Below, one piece after another: positions 17,939 to 26,759 of a DNA stretch of 43,799 nt. The notes beneath the pieces were generated by a model. That model saw only the letters and a list, made by a program, of their open reading frames with translations, was not told the origin of the DNA and searched no databases. A program made the position numbers and the translations under genes. Within the stretch, counting starts at the first letter, position 1; every line of letters starts with the position of its first letter. The DNA comes from a virus. Location: positions 1-43,799 of the IMG/VR virus record IMGVR_UViG_3300037882_002205. One strand, 5' to 3'.

Positions 17939-18568
17939 TTAGTCTCCGTGAATCAGCGGGTTATAAGAGTACCCTCGTCTACGGGCACGAAGCACCTTAC
18001 TGACATTCCTAAACTGGGTAGGTCGTTCTTGGTTATCTACTTGGGCAGCCGACTGAACCATGTTGATAAGCCGTATGTTCATGGCCTCTACAATAGATTT
18101 TTTCTGCGTGTATTTATACGTCATGTTCAACGCTAATTTTAATCCAAGCGCTTCAATAAACAACGGGTCAAACTGACTTACATCAATCACGTTACGGATA
18201 TAGCGCAGATTCAACGCATTACTTCCGCTGTTATTTATGACGATGGTCCGCCCTTCGATATCAAAATCACTTTCAAAATCTAGTGGTGAGGTTCCCCCAA
18301 TAGAGTACACTTTCAAACAATCCGCTGGCAATGTGTACGAATCAGTGTAGTCGAACAGGGGCGTTCCTGTCCGCATCAAAACAGCACGGGTTTTTGCAAA
18401 GTTCCAATTATACTCTCGCAGCAACGACTCTCGTGATACATCATACCACCGAGCGCACGTCTTCTCTTCGTCCGTAGTAGGAGCTACTATAGACCCCACC
18501 TTGGCTTTAGAAGTAAGGTGGTCCATCGCTAGGTTACATATATCTACTTCAGAAGTTACTGATGACAT
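17939..18568 (-). CDS. Tail tubular protein A (T7 gp11-like adaptor)
   Basis: This 209-aa protein is the gatekeeper ring between portal and nozzle. ICNLAMDHLTSKAKVGSI near the start and ARWYDVSRESLLREYNWNFAK are strongly characteristic of the T7 gp11 family. The frame is also open from a GTG at 18577. I choose ATG 18568 because AGGTG lies at proper distance and the alignment with the family starts there. It follows a hairpin terminator-like structure at 18588-18612 and couples directly to tail tubular B. Confidence 0.9.
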   Translation of the reverse strand: MSSVTSEVDICNLAMDHLTSKAKVGSIVAPTTDEEKTCARWYDVSRESLLREYNWNFAKTRAVLMRTGTPLFDYTDSYTLPADCLKVYSIGGTSPLDFESDFDIEGRTIVINNSGSNALNLRYIRNVIDVSQFDPLFIEALGLKLALNMTYKYTQKKSIVEAMNIRLINMVQSAAQVDNQERPTQFRNVSKVLRARRRGYSYNPLIHGD

Positions 18569-18580
18569 AGAAAGCACCTA

Positions 18581-18612
18581 TAAAAAACCCTGCCCAAGGG
18601 GGTTGGACAGGG
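18581..18612 (-). terminator. Putative leftward terminator or attenuator after head genes
   Basis: The arms 18588-18595 and 18605-18612 pair over 8 positions with one C/A mismatch and a 9-nt loop. The A run at 18582-18587 gives a U tract in the leftward transcript. It sits between the capsid-associated gene (18655) and tail tubular A (18568). Partial termination here would raise capsid mRNA relative to tail mRNA, as T7 does with its terminator after the capsid gene. Confidence 0.65.
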
Positions 18613-18654
18613 CAGAAGGTTAGAAAGAAGAACACGGACAAGACAAACTTTGTA

Positions 18655-19113
18655 TTAGAACCCGCCTTTACGCATAATGCCAGTGATGGTTCCGTCAGCA
18701 GTGCCGACAGTTGAGCCGTACAGACAAATATCATACGCAGGAGGGGCAGCACCAAGAGTAGCCACACCAGCTAGTTGCCAGAGGGCTTTACCAAGGTTCT
18801 CAATAGCCACAGCACCTAGACCATTCTTTGGAGCAGTAAGCACTGATGCAGAAGAAAAGTCGATAGATGCAGCTAGAATATCGTTATCAACAACAGCCCC
18901 GCCATTTACACTGTACAAGCCTACGTGGTATACGGTTCCGGCGGTGATAGCGTCGGAAACAAAAACCAAGGAGGTAAGACGTGCAGACGACGAAACGTTT
19001 TTAAACATGCGGTATACAGAAGTATCACTATCCGCAGCGGCAACTTCCACCGTGGAGATGAATACTTCAGGTTCTTGCAACCGGACGGTTGCGGAGGTAT
19101 TTACTACAGCCAT
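18655..19113 (-). CDS. Putative capsid-associated (decoration or head fibre) protein
   Basis: This 152-aa protein directly follows the major capsid gene (14 bp) and precedes the hairpin at 18588-18612, so it shares the capsid's expression level. It is Ala/Val/Ser-rich and predicted to be all-beta, with no TM or catalytic motif. The ATG has AGGAG 8 bases upstream. A decoration or head-fibre role is inferred from this position and the composition; I do not recognise the family. Confidence 0.65.
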   Translation of the reverse strand: MAVVNTSATVRLQEPEVFISTVEVAAADSDTSVYRMFKNVSSSARLTSLVFVSDAITAGTVYHVGLYSVNGGAVVDNDILAASIDFSSASVLTAPKNGLGAVAIENLGKALWQLAGVATLGAAPPAYDICLYGSTVGTADGTITGIMRKGGF

Positions 19114-19127
19114 GATGTACTCCTATT

Positions 19128-20021
19128 CTATGCGGTTAAGGTAACTTTTTGGATGAGCTTTTCTTCAACACGAATAGCATCCATCCAAAGTTCGGCAACA
19201 ATTTGGCGTACGTTATGAAGTTCGTTACGCTCTTGGATTTTCACATCGATATTTTTCCAAATACCTACGTGAACTGCTCCGGGAGCCATACAGAACGAAG
19301 TACGAACACCAGAGACTTCAGGAAGAACAGGGTAAGTTACCCCGCCAGCAAACTTGATTAGCTGGATACCTGCGGCCTCTTGGATTTTACCTTTATCAAC
19401 CACATAGTTGCGGGAGTAGTCACCGGAGGTTAGCTCCAGTTCGGACATCAGCGAAGTATGCTCATCACCAGTGATGCCCATTGCAAACGACATATCACTT
19501 TCGTTGCCGACTTCACTGTCGATGAAGTTTTTGTGCATCTCAAGCAGTTTTTCGTAGGTGAGTCCGCCAGTGGCATCTACTGTTAAACCGCCGCCGGTAG
19601 CGAAGGATAAAGCAGTAGTACCGGTTTTACCAGTGTAGACATCAGCAAACATGGCTTGTTGGATGATGTAGTCTTTTTGGCGGGTAAGGGCGTTTACGAT
19701 TACATCACCGTATTTGCCATTGCGGCTAGGATCTTGTAATGCGTCGATAGTGTTCTCGTCGTCAACACCAAGTACTACAACGAACTTGCGTTTGGTTAAG
19801 CGACGGCGGGTGTTTTCCACGTCATCGAACTGAACAGGAACGAAAGTACCGGTGATTTCACGAGCACGAGCAGTACCTAAGTAGTCGTAGTACACTTGCT
19901 CGGTTTCGACAGGCTCCATGGTTACATAAGGGCTTAGGCGAGACGTTTTTTGTTGCGCCTTGATATGTACCATGTCGTTAAATTGTACACGTTTGGCGTC
20001 ATCCCATGTTAATTGTGGCAT
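19128..20021 (-). CDS. Major capsid protein
   Basis: This 297-aa protein forms the icosahedral shell. It lies between scaffold and tail adaptor, has a strong AGGAG site and is preceded by a 149-bp gap with a promoter candidate. The sequence has features of an HK97-fold capsid protein: an N-terminal arm (TWDDAKRVQFNDMVHIKAQQ), a DDENTIDALQDPSRNGKYGDV helix and a P-domain-like C-terminal strand (ELWMDAIRVEEKLIQKV). It resembles the roughly 300-aa phage capsid family of BPP-1-like podoviruses rather than T7 gp10. The call is firm by context and moderately firm by family. Confidence 0.88.
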   Translation of the reverse strand: MPQLTWDDAKRVQFNDMVHIKAQQKTSRLSPYVTMEPVETEQVYYDYLGTARAREITGTFVPVQFDDVENTRRRLTKRKFVVVLGVDDENTIDALQDPSRNGKYGDVIVNALTRQKDYIIQQAMFADVYTGKTGTTALSFATGGGLTVDATGGLTYEKLLEMHKNFIDSEVGNESDMSFAMGITGDEHTSLMSELELTSGDYSRNYVVDKGKIQEAAGIQLIKFAGGVTYPVLPEVSGVRTSFCMAPGAVHVGIWKNIDVKIQERNELHNVRQIVAELWMDAIRVEEKLIQKVTLTA

Positions 20022-20138
20022 CGTATGCTCCTAAATAATGAATAGTAAAAGACATTATCTTCGGGGCGCTACCCACGATGGACGCTCCTAGTATATCGTT
20101 TCGCAAAGACCTTTCGGCTACCTATGCGTTATACCACA

Positions 20139-20167
20139 AGAATACATGGCGGTAGTATTTTCGTCAA
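20139..20167 (-). promoter_or_regulatory. Candidate sigma70 promoter for the capsid gene
   Basis: On the minus strand, TTGACG (20162-20167) is followed by a 17-nt spacer and TATTCT (20139-20144). It lies in the only sizeable gap inside the head operon (20022-20170), about 120 bp before the capsid ATG at 20021. The remaining leader has no gene and no strong hairpin that I can see. Confidence 0.5.
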
Positions 20168-20170
20168 TAC

Positions 20171-21100
20171 CTAGCCATATAACGCACCTATCTCATCTGC
20201 AACCTGTTTATGTTTCGGGTGCATACGGTCGGCATACGCTGGGTTAGCCATGAGTTCTTTTACTTTTTCTCGGCGCTCTTCCACTGTCATGACAGCGTTG
20301 GTATTACCTACCGTACTACGAGCATCTTCCTGCCCCAGTGCTTTTTGTTGTGCTTTCAACGTCACTGCCAAGGTGATAGCCGCTTCAGCACTTAGTGACG
20401 GTAAGTACTTTTTAACCGACTCAGGTGCCAGCTGAGTTATGAGCAGCTGCGCTTCCGACAAACTGTCTTTTGTCGTCTTACCAAAATGCTCTGTAGCTAA
20501 TTTATCGAAGGTAGTATCCATCTCTTTGTTGGTTTGTATGATGGCTTTTATCTCATCTTTCTTAGCTTCAGCACTCACCTTTTCATACTCATGCACAATC
20601 GCTTCGGCCCGTCGTTTATCCACACCGTACTTGTGGAAGATAGACCCTACCAATTTTCCAAACTCAGTATCCCGGCTTTCGTTGATAGCTGCCGCTACCT
20701 CTTCATAGCCTTCCCCGAGTTCAAGCGCTTTAAATTCATAAGCGTCAACAGACTCAGGGCGTGTCTGTGAGTAGAACGCTTCCCATTCTGCTTCGTCTGC
20801 GTCGCTACTAGGTACGCCTAGTGTCTTCTTACCAATCAGTTTTTGAGCACCGTCGAGTTGCTTCAGTGCTTCTGCTACAGGATCTTCTGCTTTCGTTACG
20901 TTAGCAAACCACGGGCGATCTTTGTAGCTATCAAATGGGCTTGGTGGCGTTTCTGTTGGGGCGGTGGTCTCTACAGGCACGGTCTCTGTGGGAGGTGTGA
21001 GGGGTGTTTCTGTAGGGACTGCCTCGGTAGTGGTAGTAGGTTCTCCACCTGTTGGTTCACCGTCTATGTACGCATAGAATTGCCGTTTGTTGTACTTCAT
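20171..21100 (-). CDS. Scaffolding protein
   Basis: I use ATG 21100 (309 aa), which has AAAGGG upstream. The frame also opens at a TTG at 21115, inside the neighbour. The N-terminal about 55 residues are an acidic, disordered Thr/Pro/Glu-rich segment (repeated PTETP-like motifs). The middle is helical and charged. The C-terminal part is basic, as usual for capsid-binding ends of scaffolds. It lies immediately upstream of the major capsid gene, the standard place. No catalytic motif is seen. The call is from order, charge pattern and length. Confidence 0.82.
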   Translation of the reverse strand: MKYNKRQFYAYIDGEPTGGEPTTTTEAVPTETPLTPPTETVPVETTAPTETPPSPFDSYKDRPWFANVTKAEDPVAEALKQLDGAQKLIGKKTLGVPSSDADEAEWEAFYSQTRPESVDAYEFKALELGEGYEEVAAAINESRDTEFGKLVGSIFHKYGVDKRRAEAIVHEYEKVSAEAKKDEIKAIIQTNKEMDTTFDKLATEHFGKTTKDSLSEAQLLITQLAPESVKKYLPSLSAEAAITLAVTLKAQQKALGQEDARSTVGNTNAVMTVEERREKVKELMANPAYADRMHPKHKQVADEIGALYG

Positions 21101-21101
21101 A

Positions 21102-21365
21102 CTAGTCCCTTTCAATAGTGGCTACTGCCTCTGCGGATAGCAAAGGCCGTATTTTAGAAAAATAAAAATCTCGCACAGCAACGTTATGTAGCGTCGCTTG
21201 CATATTAACGTCACCAGTGGTTGCGTCTACTTCAAGCAAAGGGCTTTTCCAACAACTTATTTTAACCAGATGCTTAAACCAGAACTCCCCTTCTGGTGTG
21301 TTTACTATTTTGTTGGCTGCCTCTTTGAGTTGTTTTGCGTAGTCTTCCTTCTTCGTCTCTACCAT
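21102..21365 (-). CDS. Small Bbp19-like protein between portal and scaffold
   Basis: The 87-aa protein contains NTPEGEFWFKHLVKISCW and a later VAVRDFYFSKIRPLL. The pattern resembles the Bbp19-type domain found in the same position in BPP-1-like podoviruses, but no molecular role is established for it. The leader has the recurring TAGAAAGG element (21371-21379). It abuts the scaffold gene, separated by only one base. The domain name is a pattern-based guess; the gene itself is well supported by spacing and RBS. Confidence 0.65.
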   Translation of the reverse strand: MVETKKEDYAKQLKEAANKIVNTPEGEFWFKHLVKISCWKSPLLEVDATTGDVNMQATLHNVAVRDFYFSKIRPLLSAEAVATIERD

Positions 21366-21376
21366 GGGTTCCCTTT

Positions 21377-23125
21377 CTATGGTCCCGTCATTGTAGACGC
21401 TGCATTGGCGTAGTTCTTCGTAGCCTCAGCGTCTTGTTTACTAGCTTCTAACTTCATCATCTCTTCTTGTCGCTTCTGCGCCGCTGTACGTAACTTTTTA
21501 ACTTCGGATTTAGGCCGAATTATACTGTCGTTTGTACCTGCTAAAAACGCATACCGCTCGATAAGATAATCCGTATCGATAGTATCTAAGACAGCAGGAG
21601 CAGCTTGCGCCAACCCCAGTGTGAACTGTACTAAAGATTCGATACCCATCAACTCTTGCGCCTGCTTCATGCGAATGGCAGGGGAGATGAACTCAATACG
21701 ATACGCTTCTTTATTACTACCAATACGCTGTGCAATTACATCCGGTATGTACAGAGGTTTTATACCTTCTGCCAATAACAAGTTTTCTTCGTCAGACCCT
21801 TTAATAACGCCAAGGTACCCACGGCGAAACAAGATGTTAAACGTACGCTCAATCAGAGGCACAAACAACTCTGTTATTTGTCGGCTGTTTACGGTGGATA
21901 GGGACTGGCCCCGCAAGTCGTTACGAATATTGGCTTCGCCCAAGGTCATACGGGTTTCGTTGTTTAAATCCATCAGTCGGTCTAGGAAGAAGTGGTTTTT
22001 AACCGCCTCGGTCAATTCTTGTACACGAACAGCAGAACTCTGCATGTCGTAGGGGATATCAATAATCTCGATAGGACGAGTGTTAGCACCACCAATACGC
22101 CCCGAACGTGATATGGAGTTGTTTGCACCGGGGGATATGTCAGCCATACCACCCACAATAGCATCGTCCTCAGTCATTGTGGCAGGGTCATACCCTCGCT
22201 CTACGTGGCGTACTTCGGCTTCTCGTACTTGCTCTAACTCTATGATGGTAGGAATAGCGTCCATGGCGGGGGAACGTGCGTACACTTCGCCCTCACGCTT
22301 GTAGAACCGGCACATAATAGCAGGCATCTCGTTATACCCTGACTCTCGTAATATTTTCTTAGACTCCATACAGATGTGTACAGAAGCTACAGGCATATGT
22401 TTTGCTGCTTTAGATTCTACTATCGACACCTTACGAGGCTCAATAACGTGCAGTACGGTGATAGCCGTATCCCAATCTTTCTTAGCTAACTTCTCTCTGT
22501 GTTTCTTACAGAGATTCTCTTCGCCGTACTCTAGGGCGGCTTGGTGCAATGTCATACGCTTCTCTGTATACAGAGAATCCACCATGCCATGTTTACCTTC
22601 ACCAATGTAGGAATTACGAATACCAATAGAAGTGTAGCGAATAGGGACATCCCAGTCATCACTGCTGGGTACTTCTTCGGGGAAAATACCGCTTGTACCG
22701 TACGAGCCTTGGTCGTGCATGTACTCTTCTAGCGCCGTGGCCAGCCCTGCTTTAGGGTTGTCCATAATATCTACCATGATTTCGTTGATGCTTTTAAAAT
22801 ACTCTTTAAGTTCAGACGTTTCATCGTTCTCGTTACGCAGCTCCATAGGGGGAGTCAGCTTAACTGACTGTGCTCCGTTAGGCCACATGGTACCGATTAA
22901 GGCAGAGGCCAGTATGCTGTTGGCTTTCGCTGCCGTACTATCAAAAATCTCTGCGGTAATAAACGCACCGTTGGCACTGGTAGAATTAGTCTTCTCTGTA
23001 GTGAAGTCCATTTGTCGGTAGTTTACAAACTTACTGACGCTTTTATACTCAGGAAGGATGTACTGCTTCTCTGTTTTTAATGTTTCAAAACGCTTGAGCA
23101 TTTGTGAAACGTTACTAGTGGCCAT
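21377..23125 (-). CDS. Portal (head-tail connector) protein, T7 gp8-like
   Basis: The 582-aa portal forms the dodecameric ring for packaging and tail attachment. FETLKTEKQYILPEYKSVSKFV and the following IFDSTAAKANSILASALIGTMWP are hallmarks of the podoviral head-tail connector family (T7 gp8-like). The C-terminal part ends in a charged Gln/Lys/Glu-rich helix (AAQKRQEEMMKLEASKQ), expected for the barrel. It is followed by the Bbp19-like and scaffold genes and preceded by TerL with one small gene between. Confidence 0.93.
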   Translation of the reverse strand: MATSNVSQMLKRFETLKTEKQYILPEYKSVSKFVNYRQMDFTTEKTNSTSANGAFITAEIFDSTAAKANSILASALIGTMWPNGAQSVKLTPPMELRNENDETSELKEYFKSINEIMVDIMDNPKAGLATALEEYMHDQGSYGTSGIFPEEVPSSDDWDVPIRYTSIGIRNSYIGEGKHGMVDSLYTEKRMTLHQAALEYGEENLCKKHREKLAKKDWDTAITVLHVIEPRKVSIVESKAAKHMPVASVHICMESKKILRESGYNEMPAIMCRFYKREGEVYARSPAMDAIPTIIELEQVREAEVRHVERGYDPATMTEDDAIVGGMADISPGANNSISRSGRIGGANTRPIEIIDIPYDMQSSAVRVQELTEAVKNHFFLDRLMDLNNETRMTLGEANIRNDLRGQSLSTVNSRQITELFVPLIERTFNILFRRGYLGVIKGSDEENLLLAEGIKPLYIPDVIAQRIGSNKEAYRIEFISPAIRMKQAQELMGIESLVQFTLGLAQAAPAVLDTIDTDYLIERYAFLAGTNDSIIRPKSEVKKLRTAAQKRQEEMMKLEASKQDAEATKNYANAASTMTGP

Positions 23126-23129
23126 GTCA

Positions 23130-23414
23130 CTACCCTCCCAATAATGTACGTCGTGCGGACGTAGCGGTACCTAATAGTCCTTGGGGGGATGTATTTATCA
23201 AAGAGGCGGTTACAGCGTTCTTGTTGGTCGCTGTAGGGGTTGCTGAACCATTCAGTAGGGTGTCTTTCTGAGACGGCGGTGCCTTTGGCCCTTTTCTTAA
23301 CGAACCGGCTACTGCTGCCCCTGCACCTGCAACGGCTGAAGCGGCACCCACGGCGGCAGCGTTTGCACCTAACCAAGTACCTGCGCCAGCTAAAATTCCT
23401 AATAAAGGTCCCAT
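23130..23414 (-). CDS. Small Gly/Ala-rich hydrophobic protein between TerL and portal
   Basis: I choose ATG 23414, just after the TerL stop, giving 94 aa. The open frame runs further upstream into terL. Residues 1-35 are hydrophobic and rich in Gly and Ala (LLGILAGAGTWLGANAAAVG), then a polar Thr/Asn/Ser-rich tail. The segment could insert in a membrane, or it could be packed in a virion assembly. No family is recognised. The next gene starts 5 bp later, so it belongs to the packaging-head operon. Confidence 0.55.
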   Translation of the reverse strand: MGPLLGILAGAGTWLGANAAAVGAASAVAGAGAAVAGSLRKGPKAPPSQKDTLLNGSATPTATNKNAVTASLINTSPQGLLGTATSARRTLLGG

Positions 23415-23415
23415 A

Positions 23416-25005
23416 CTACTTGTTCGTCCTATTGCGAGTGTGTACGCTTGGTTTACGTTTTCTTTGAATCGCTGTTGCTGTACCGTCTGCCAGATAACGT
23501 ACATTGTTAGCACGGACAGGTTGTGCAAACGTCAGCATCATCGCATCAAAGATATCAGGCGACCGCCCGTAGGTTTTTTTAATAATATCCTTTGATTCCA
23601 ATTTAATCAAGCTATTACTTGTCTCTTTATAGTCTGGTACGGATAGTAAATCTACGGTTATGTCTGGAGAACTAGGCATACTCACGTTATCTTCAAACCA
23701 ATCTCTGAAGGTCAGCGCCATCTCTGCACGCTTATTCATGAACCGCTCATTGTCCATCGCTCGTTGTGAGAAGTGTACAGGCACTACCACTTGTCCAAAA
23801 CCTAACTCTTTTAGTCTGTCTGCGACACCTTGTCCATTAGTGGAGTCTATGAAACACTTCGATATACTGTGTTCTTCAATAGTTCTGGCCAGAATACCCG
23901 CTAGCGTCATGTCATCCATTGTAGTGTAGATAGTGGGGTCGTACATTTTAGGCCCTTGGCGCATGGCAATGACTGTGCGGTCGCCTTTTCTGGCAGGGTC
24001 AACCCCCAGAATCTTAGGGTAGGTGGTTGTTGTTTGGTTTATGGTCATAGGGTTATTTTGTGCGGCGGCCAATCTTTCAGGACTGATAAGAGGCGAACCA
24101 GAGGATTGGAACGCTTCTTCCACGTTCATGGGGTACTCTTGTTTAAACTTCCACTCCGACTCCCCAGCGCTACGGAGGTCTTGTATCTTCAGTCTTCGCC
24201 AGTAGAGTTGGGCGTTGGTTAGTTGGTAGGTCGCCTGTAGTTGTTGTTCTTCTGCGGATAATTCGAATATAGAAGGCGGTGTTTCTTGGTATTCATCTTG
24301 CCAATACCATGGAATAAAAATTAGGATATATCTGCCTTTCCCCTCTAATGCGTCTAGGCATTTTTGGTGAAAGAAATTACCAATACCGTTGGCCGTACTT
24401 TCGAGAATGATTTCAGTACCGGGTAAATCTGCCACTGACTGTAATACCCCGGTTTGGATATCGCCGGTGTTTTCGTAAAACGCAACTTCTGAACCGTGGA
24501 AGCATTGGTTGGTAGACCCTCGCCCAATGGAGGCTGAACCGGCTGTTCCGACCGTATACTGGCTCATGTTATCAAACTCTAAGCGCTTGTTGTTGTTTGT
24601 CTTCAAGGCTGGTTTTATAGGGTCAGGGCACAATTCGTGGTACCTATCCACCATTTTGAATAGTGACGAGGTAGTATCAGCCATGTGGGACAGGATGAAT
24701 ATAGACTGAGATAGGAACCGTGTGGCACGGTGATAGTATCGTGCGGCTACGTAGGTGGATAATCCTTGTTGCCGCCCTTTTAGAATCAAGGCACGCACCA
24801 TACCGGTTCTTTCTTTTTGTTCTTCTATCTTTTCATGGCAATAGGCTTGCGCTTTATTCCAAATAAACGGGGATAACTGCCCCTGTTTTGTTTTTATTTG
24901 CAGCGCCTTTTGGCAGAAGAACCGCAGGTCTGTTTGCAACAGGTTGTGATACTTCAACAACTCTGGTGGTAAGGGGTTTGGGGTCTGTTGATTGTAGGTT
25001 GTCAT
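23416..25005 (-). CDS. Terminase large subunit
   Basis: This 529-aa packaging motor has an N-terminal ATPase and a C-terminal nuclease. Walker A-like LKGRQQGLST spans residues 75-84. A Walker B-like GSE with E173 is followed by the coupling motif ESTANG (202-207). The RNase H-like nuclease shows D336 in ILGVDPARKGD, D387 in FIDSTNG and D484/D487 in RSPDIFDA. The ATG overlaps the last base of the upstream gene. From the sequence alone I cannot tell whether packaging is headful, cos or terminal-repeat type. Confidence 0.95.
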   Translation of the reverse strand: MTTYNQQTPNPLPPELLKYHNLLQTDLRFFCQKALQIKTKQGQLSPFIWNKAQAYCHEKIEEQKERTGMVRALILKGRQQGLSTYVAARYYHRATRFLSQSIFILSHMADTTSSLFKMVDRYHELCPDPIKPALKTNNNKRLEFDNMSQYTVGTAGSASIGRGSTNQCFHGSEVAFYENTGDIQTGVLQSVADLPGTEIILESTANGIGNFFHQKCLDALEGKGRYILIFIPWYWQDEYQETPPSIFELSAEEQQLQATYQLTNAQLYWRRLKIQDLRSAGESEWKFKQEYPMNVEEAFQSSGSPLISPERLAAAQNNPMTINQTTTTYPKILGVDPARKGDRTVIAMRQGPKMYDPTIYTTMDDMTLAGILARTIEEHSISKCFIDSTNGQGVADRLKELGFGQVVVPVHFSQRAMDNERFMNKRAEMALTFRDWFEDNVSMPSSPDITVDLLSVPDYKETSNSLIKLESKDIIKKTYGRSPDIFDAMMLTFAQPVRANNVRYLADGTATAIQRKRKPSVHTRNRTNK

Positions 25006-25532
25006 TACAGGTCGCTAACATCGATGTCGGGTACGGTAGGGACATATTCTGCTGCTTTGTATTGGGACGGTGTGATGTCTATTGGTGGTGTAGTTTGTTG
25101 TTCTTGGTCTTGCAGCATTTTTAGATGGTCTGTGTAGCTCATTGACACACTGACAGATTCCACCGACTGCTTTGGTTTGCCTTCGATACGGTCCATTACC
25201 TCTTGTATCGCACTCTTGTCCCCAGATAGGCCCATCCGTGTAAGCAACACAAACATGGCCTCCATGACTGTCAGTCCTGCCAAGGTGGGGTCGAAGGTAT
25301 CTACCTTGGTTATAGGGCAGGTGTAGGGGGCATACATCTGCCCAGCAACACGGTTTTTAATCTCGGAGAAAAGTTCCTTGGTCATGGAGGGGTTGGGTGT
25401 AGGGATAGGGTACCCAGAGGACCAATCGAGCAGCATATCGTTACGGTCTACTTTGGTTTCGGTTTCCAAGGTCTTAATTTGTTCCGCAACAATTTTGGCT
25501 GGTTTTTTATTAGAGGCTGCTGTGGGGTCCAT
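25005..25532 (-). CDS. Putative terminase small subunit or packaging accessory
   Basis: The 175-aa protein lies directly upstream of TerL, overlapping by one base, where TerS is normally encoded. The segment SAIQEVMDRIEGKPKQSVE matches the C-terminal signature of small phage proteins annotated as DUF5681-like or TerS-like. No clear N-terminal HTH is visible to me. The gene upstream (25541-26128) is the alternative candidate for TerS. The call is mainly positional. Confidence 0.6.
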   Translation of the reverse strand: MDPTAASNKKPAKIVAEQIKTLETETKVDRNDMLLDWSSGYPIPTPNPSMTKELFSEIKNRVAGQMYAPYTCPITKVDTFDPTLAGLTVMEAMFVLLTRMGLSGDKSAIQEVMDRIEGKPKQSVESVSVSMSYTDHLKMLQDQEQQTTPPIDITPSQYKAAEYVPTVPDIDVSDL

Positions 25533-25540
25533 GAAGGTGC

Positions 25541-26128
25541 CTATAAATCTTGAGCGGTATGTTTTGTACTGGAATCGATTTCTGCGTCTTGTGGTGTCGC
25601 TGGCGGTGCTGTATTTAACCCAAATAGTACTTTTTTAGTACGAGCTAACTTTAAACGCTCTGCTCGGATTTTATCTTGCCATTTTTTGAATGCTTCTGCA
25701 TCCTTTACGCAATCGGTTACAGCTTGGCGCAGTTCGTTAATGTTGTCGTACAGGGGACGCTCTACCGCCAGTTTGTGCATGCGGATGTACTGTGTAAGCT
25801 GCTCTTCGCTCATCAGTTCGGGCTCGTGTTCGGGACTCCATACATCGTCTTTTAACGGCGTAATAGAGGCTAAATAGTGGGTGTGGTACCGTTTATACCC
25901 ATCATCATTAGCGGCTAAGCGGTCAGCCAAGAGATACTTACGGATTACAGACAATGCGCCATCGGATAGCAGTTCTTCTGTCAGATAGAAGCATTCACGG
26001 TAGGGTTTCCGTGAAGAAATGCCTGTATCGGGGTTCTTACTGAAATAATCCCCAAATACTTCGGCTATGTAGTCGGCTTCTGGTGGGTGCTCTGTGTGTT
26101 TTTGGGCGGGTTTCTTAGGGTTAGCCAT
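25541..26128 (-). CDS. First gene of the leftward operon, unknown (possible TerS)
   Basis: This 195-aa protein is acidic in its first half and has a basic helix (KWQDKIRAERLKLARTKK) near the end, suitable for nucleic-acid contact. It has no TM segment and no recognised family. It opens the packaging-structural operon, 8 bp before the next gene, with a promoter candidate about 40 bp upstream of the ATG and AAAGGATG as RBS. A DNA-recognition role in packaging or a late-gene regulator would both fit; neither is shown. Confidence 0.6.
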   Translation of the reverse strand: MANPKKPAQKHTEHPPEADYIAEVFGDYFSKNPDTGISSRKPYRECFYLTEELLSDGALSVIRKYLLADRLAANDDGYKRYHTHYLASITPLKDDVWSPEHEPELMSEEQLTQYIRMHKLAVERPLYDNINELRQAVTDCVKDAEAFKKWQDKIRAERLKLARTKKVLFGLNTAPPATPQDAEIDSSTKHTAQDL

Positions 26129-26164
26129 GTTAAATCATCCTTTCATGCAAATAAACGCTCCCCT

Positions 26165-26193
26165 ACTCTACCGCCGCAGTGGTTTTTAGTCAA
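26165..26193 (-). promoter_or_regulatory. Candidate sigma70 promoter of the leftward operon
   Basis: On the minus strand TTGACT (26188-26193) is separated by 17 nt from TAGAGT (26165-26170). The -10 box ends about 37 bp before the ATG at 26128, and the -35 box is close to consensus. The -10 is imperfect (two mismatches), which would fit a promoter that needs an activator. Confidence 0.55.
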
Positions 26194-26205
26194 TATAGGA
26201 CATTG

Positions 26206-26262
26206 TAACCGTCTAAACCGTGCTGCTATATGAAGTTACTGGGATTTTTAACCGTCTAAACC
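26206..26262. repeat. Pair of 14-nt direct repeats upstream of the leftward promoter
   Basis: TAACCGTCTAAACC occurs exactly at 26206-26219 and 26249-26262, 43 bp apart, which is about four helical turns. The nearer copy starts 13 bp beyond the -35 box of the leftward promoter candidate. Spacing and placement fit a binding site for a dimeric regulator on one face of the DNA. Confidence 0.7.
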
Positions 26263-26759
26263 ATGTGGGGTTGGAAATTTTTTTATGACGTGTGTGGGTC
26301 CTTTCCGCACGCACAGGCACACGGGCGGTCCGGGACGCATAGGGGGGTCGAGGTCAAAAAGGAGCGGCACAGAGACAAAAAAAGTTTAAGGCATAAGCGA
26401 AGGTATCACCGCAAACATAGGTTGATGCCTTGAGCGGCCACACACAATCACCGTTAAGGCGGTTCAAATAGAGTCTAGGTTATGTAGTGAGGGGGCAAAA
26501 CAACACACGGTTTAAAGCGTTTACGCTGTTGAGGTATAGCATATGTATTGCGTATATAGTATAGTCCTATCGACCTACTACACGTGTAATTCGTGGTTTT
26601 CACGGTTCATATACCCAATATGTACTGACTATAGCATTACGTCATATAGCATCTGTTTTAGCGGCGTTGTTTATCTATAAAAAAATACGTATGATGTTTG
26701 TTGGGTAAAAAGATAAACCTTGAATTAGCGCCAATTTCGAGGTTTTCGACACGTTTTTT

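Noticed and set aside
26285-26389. 34-codon open frame in the intergenic region
   Set aside because: No ribosome binding site and a composition unlike the other genes.
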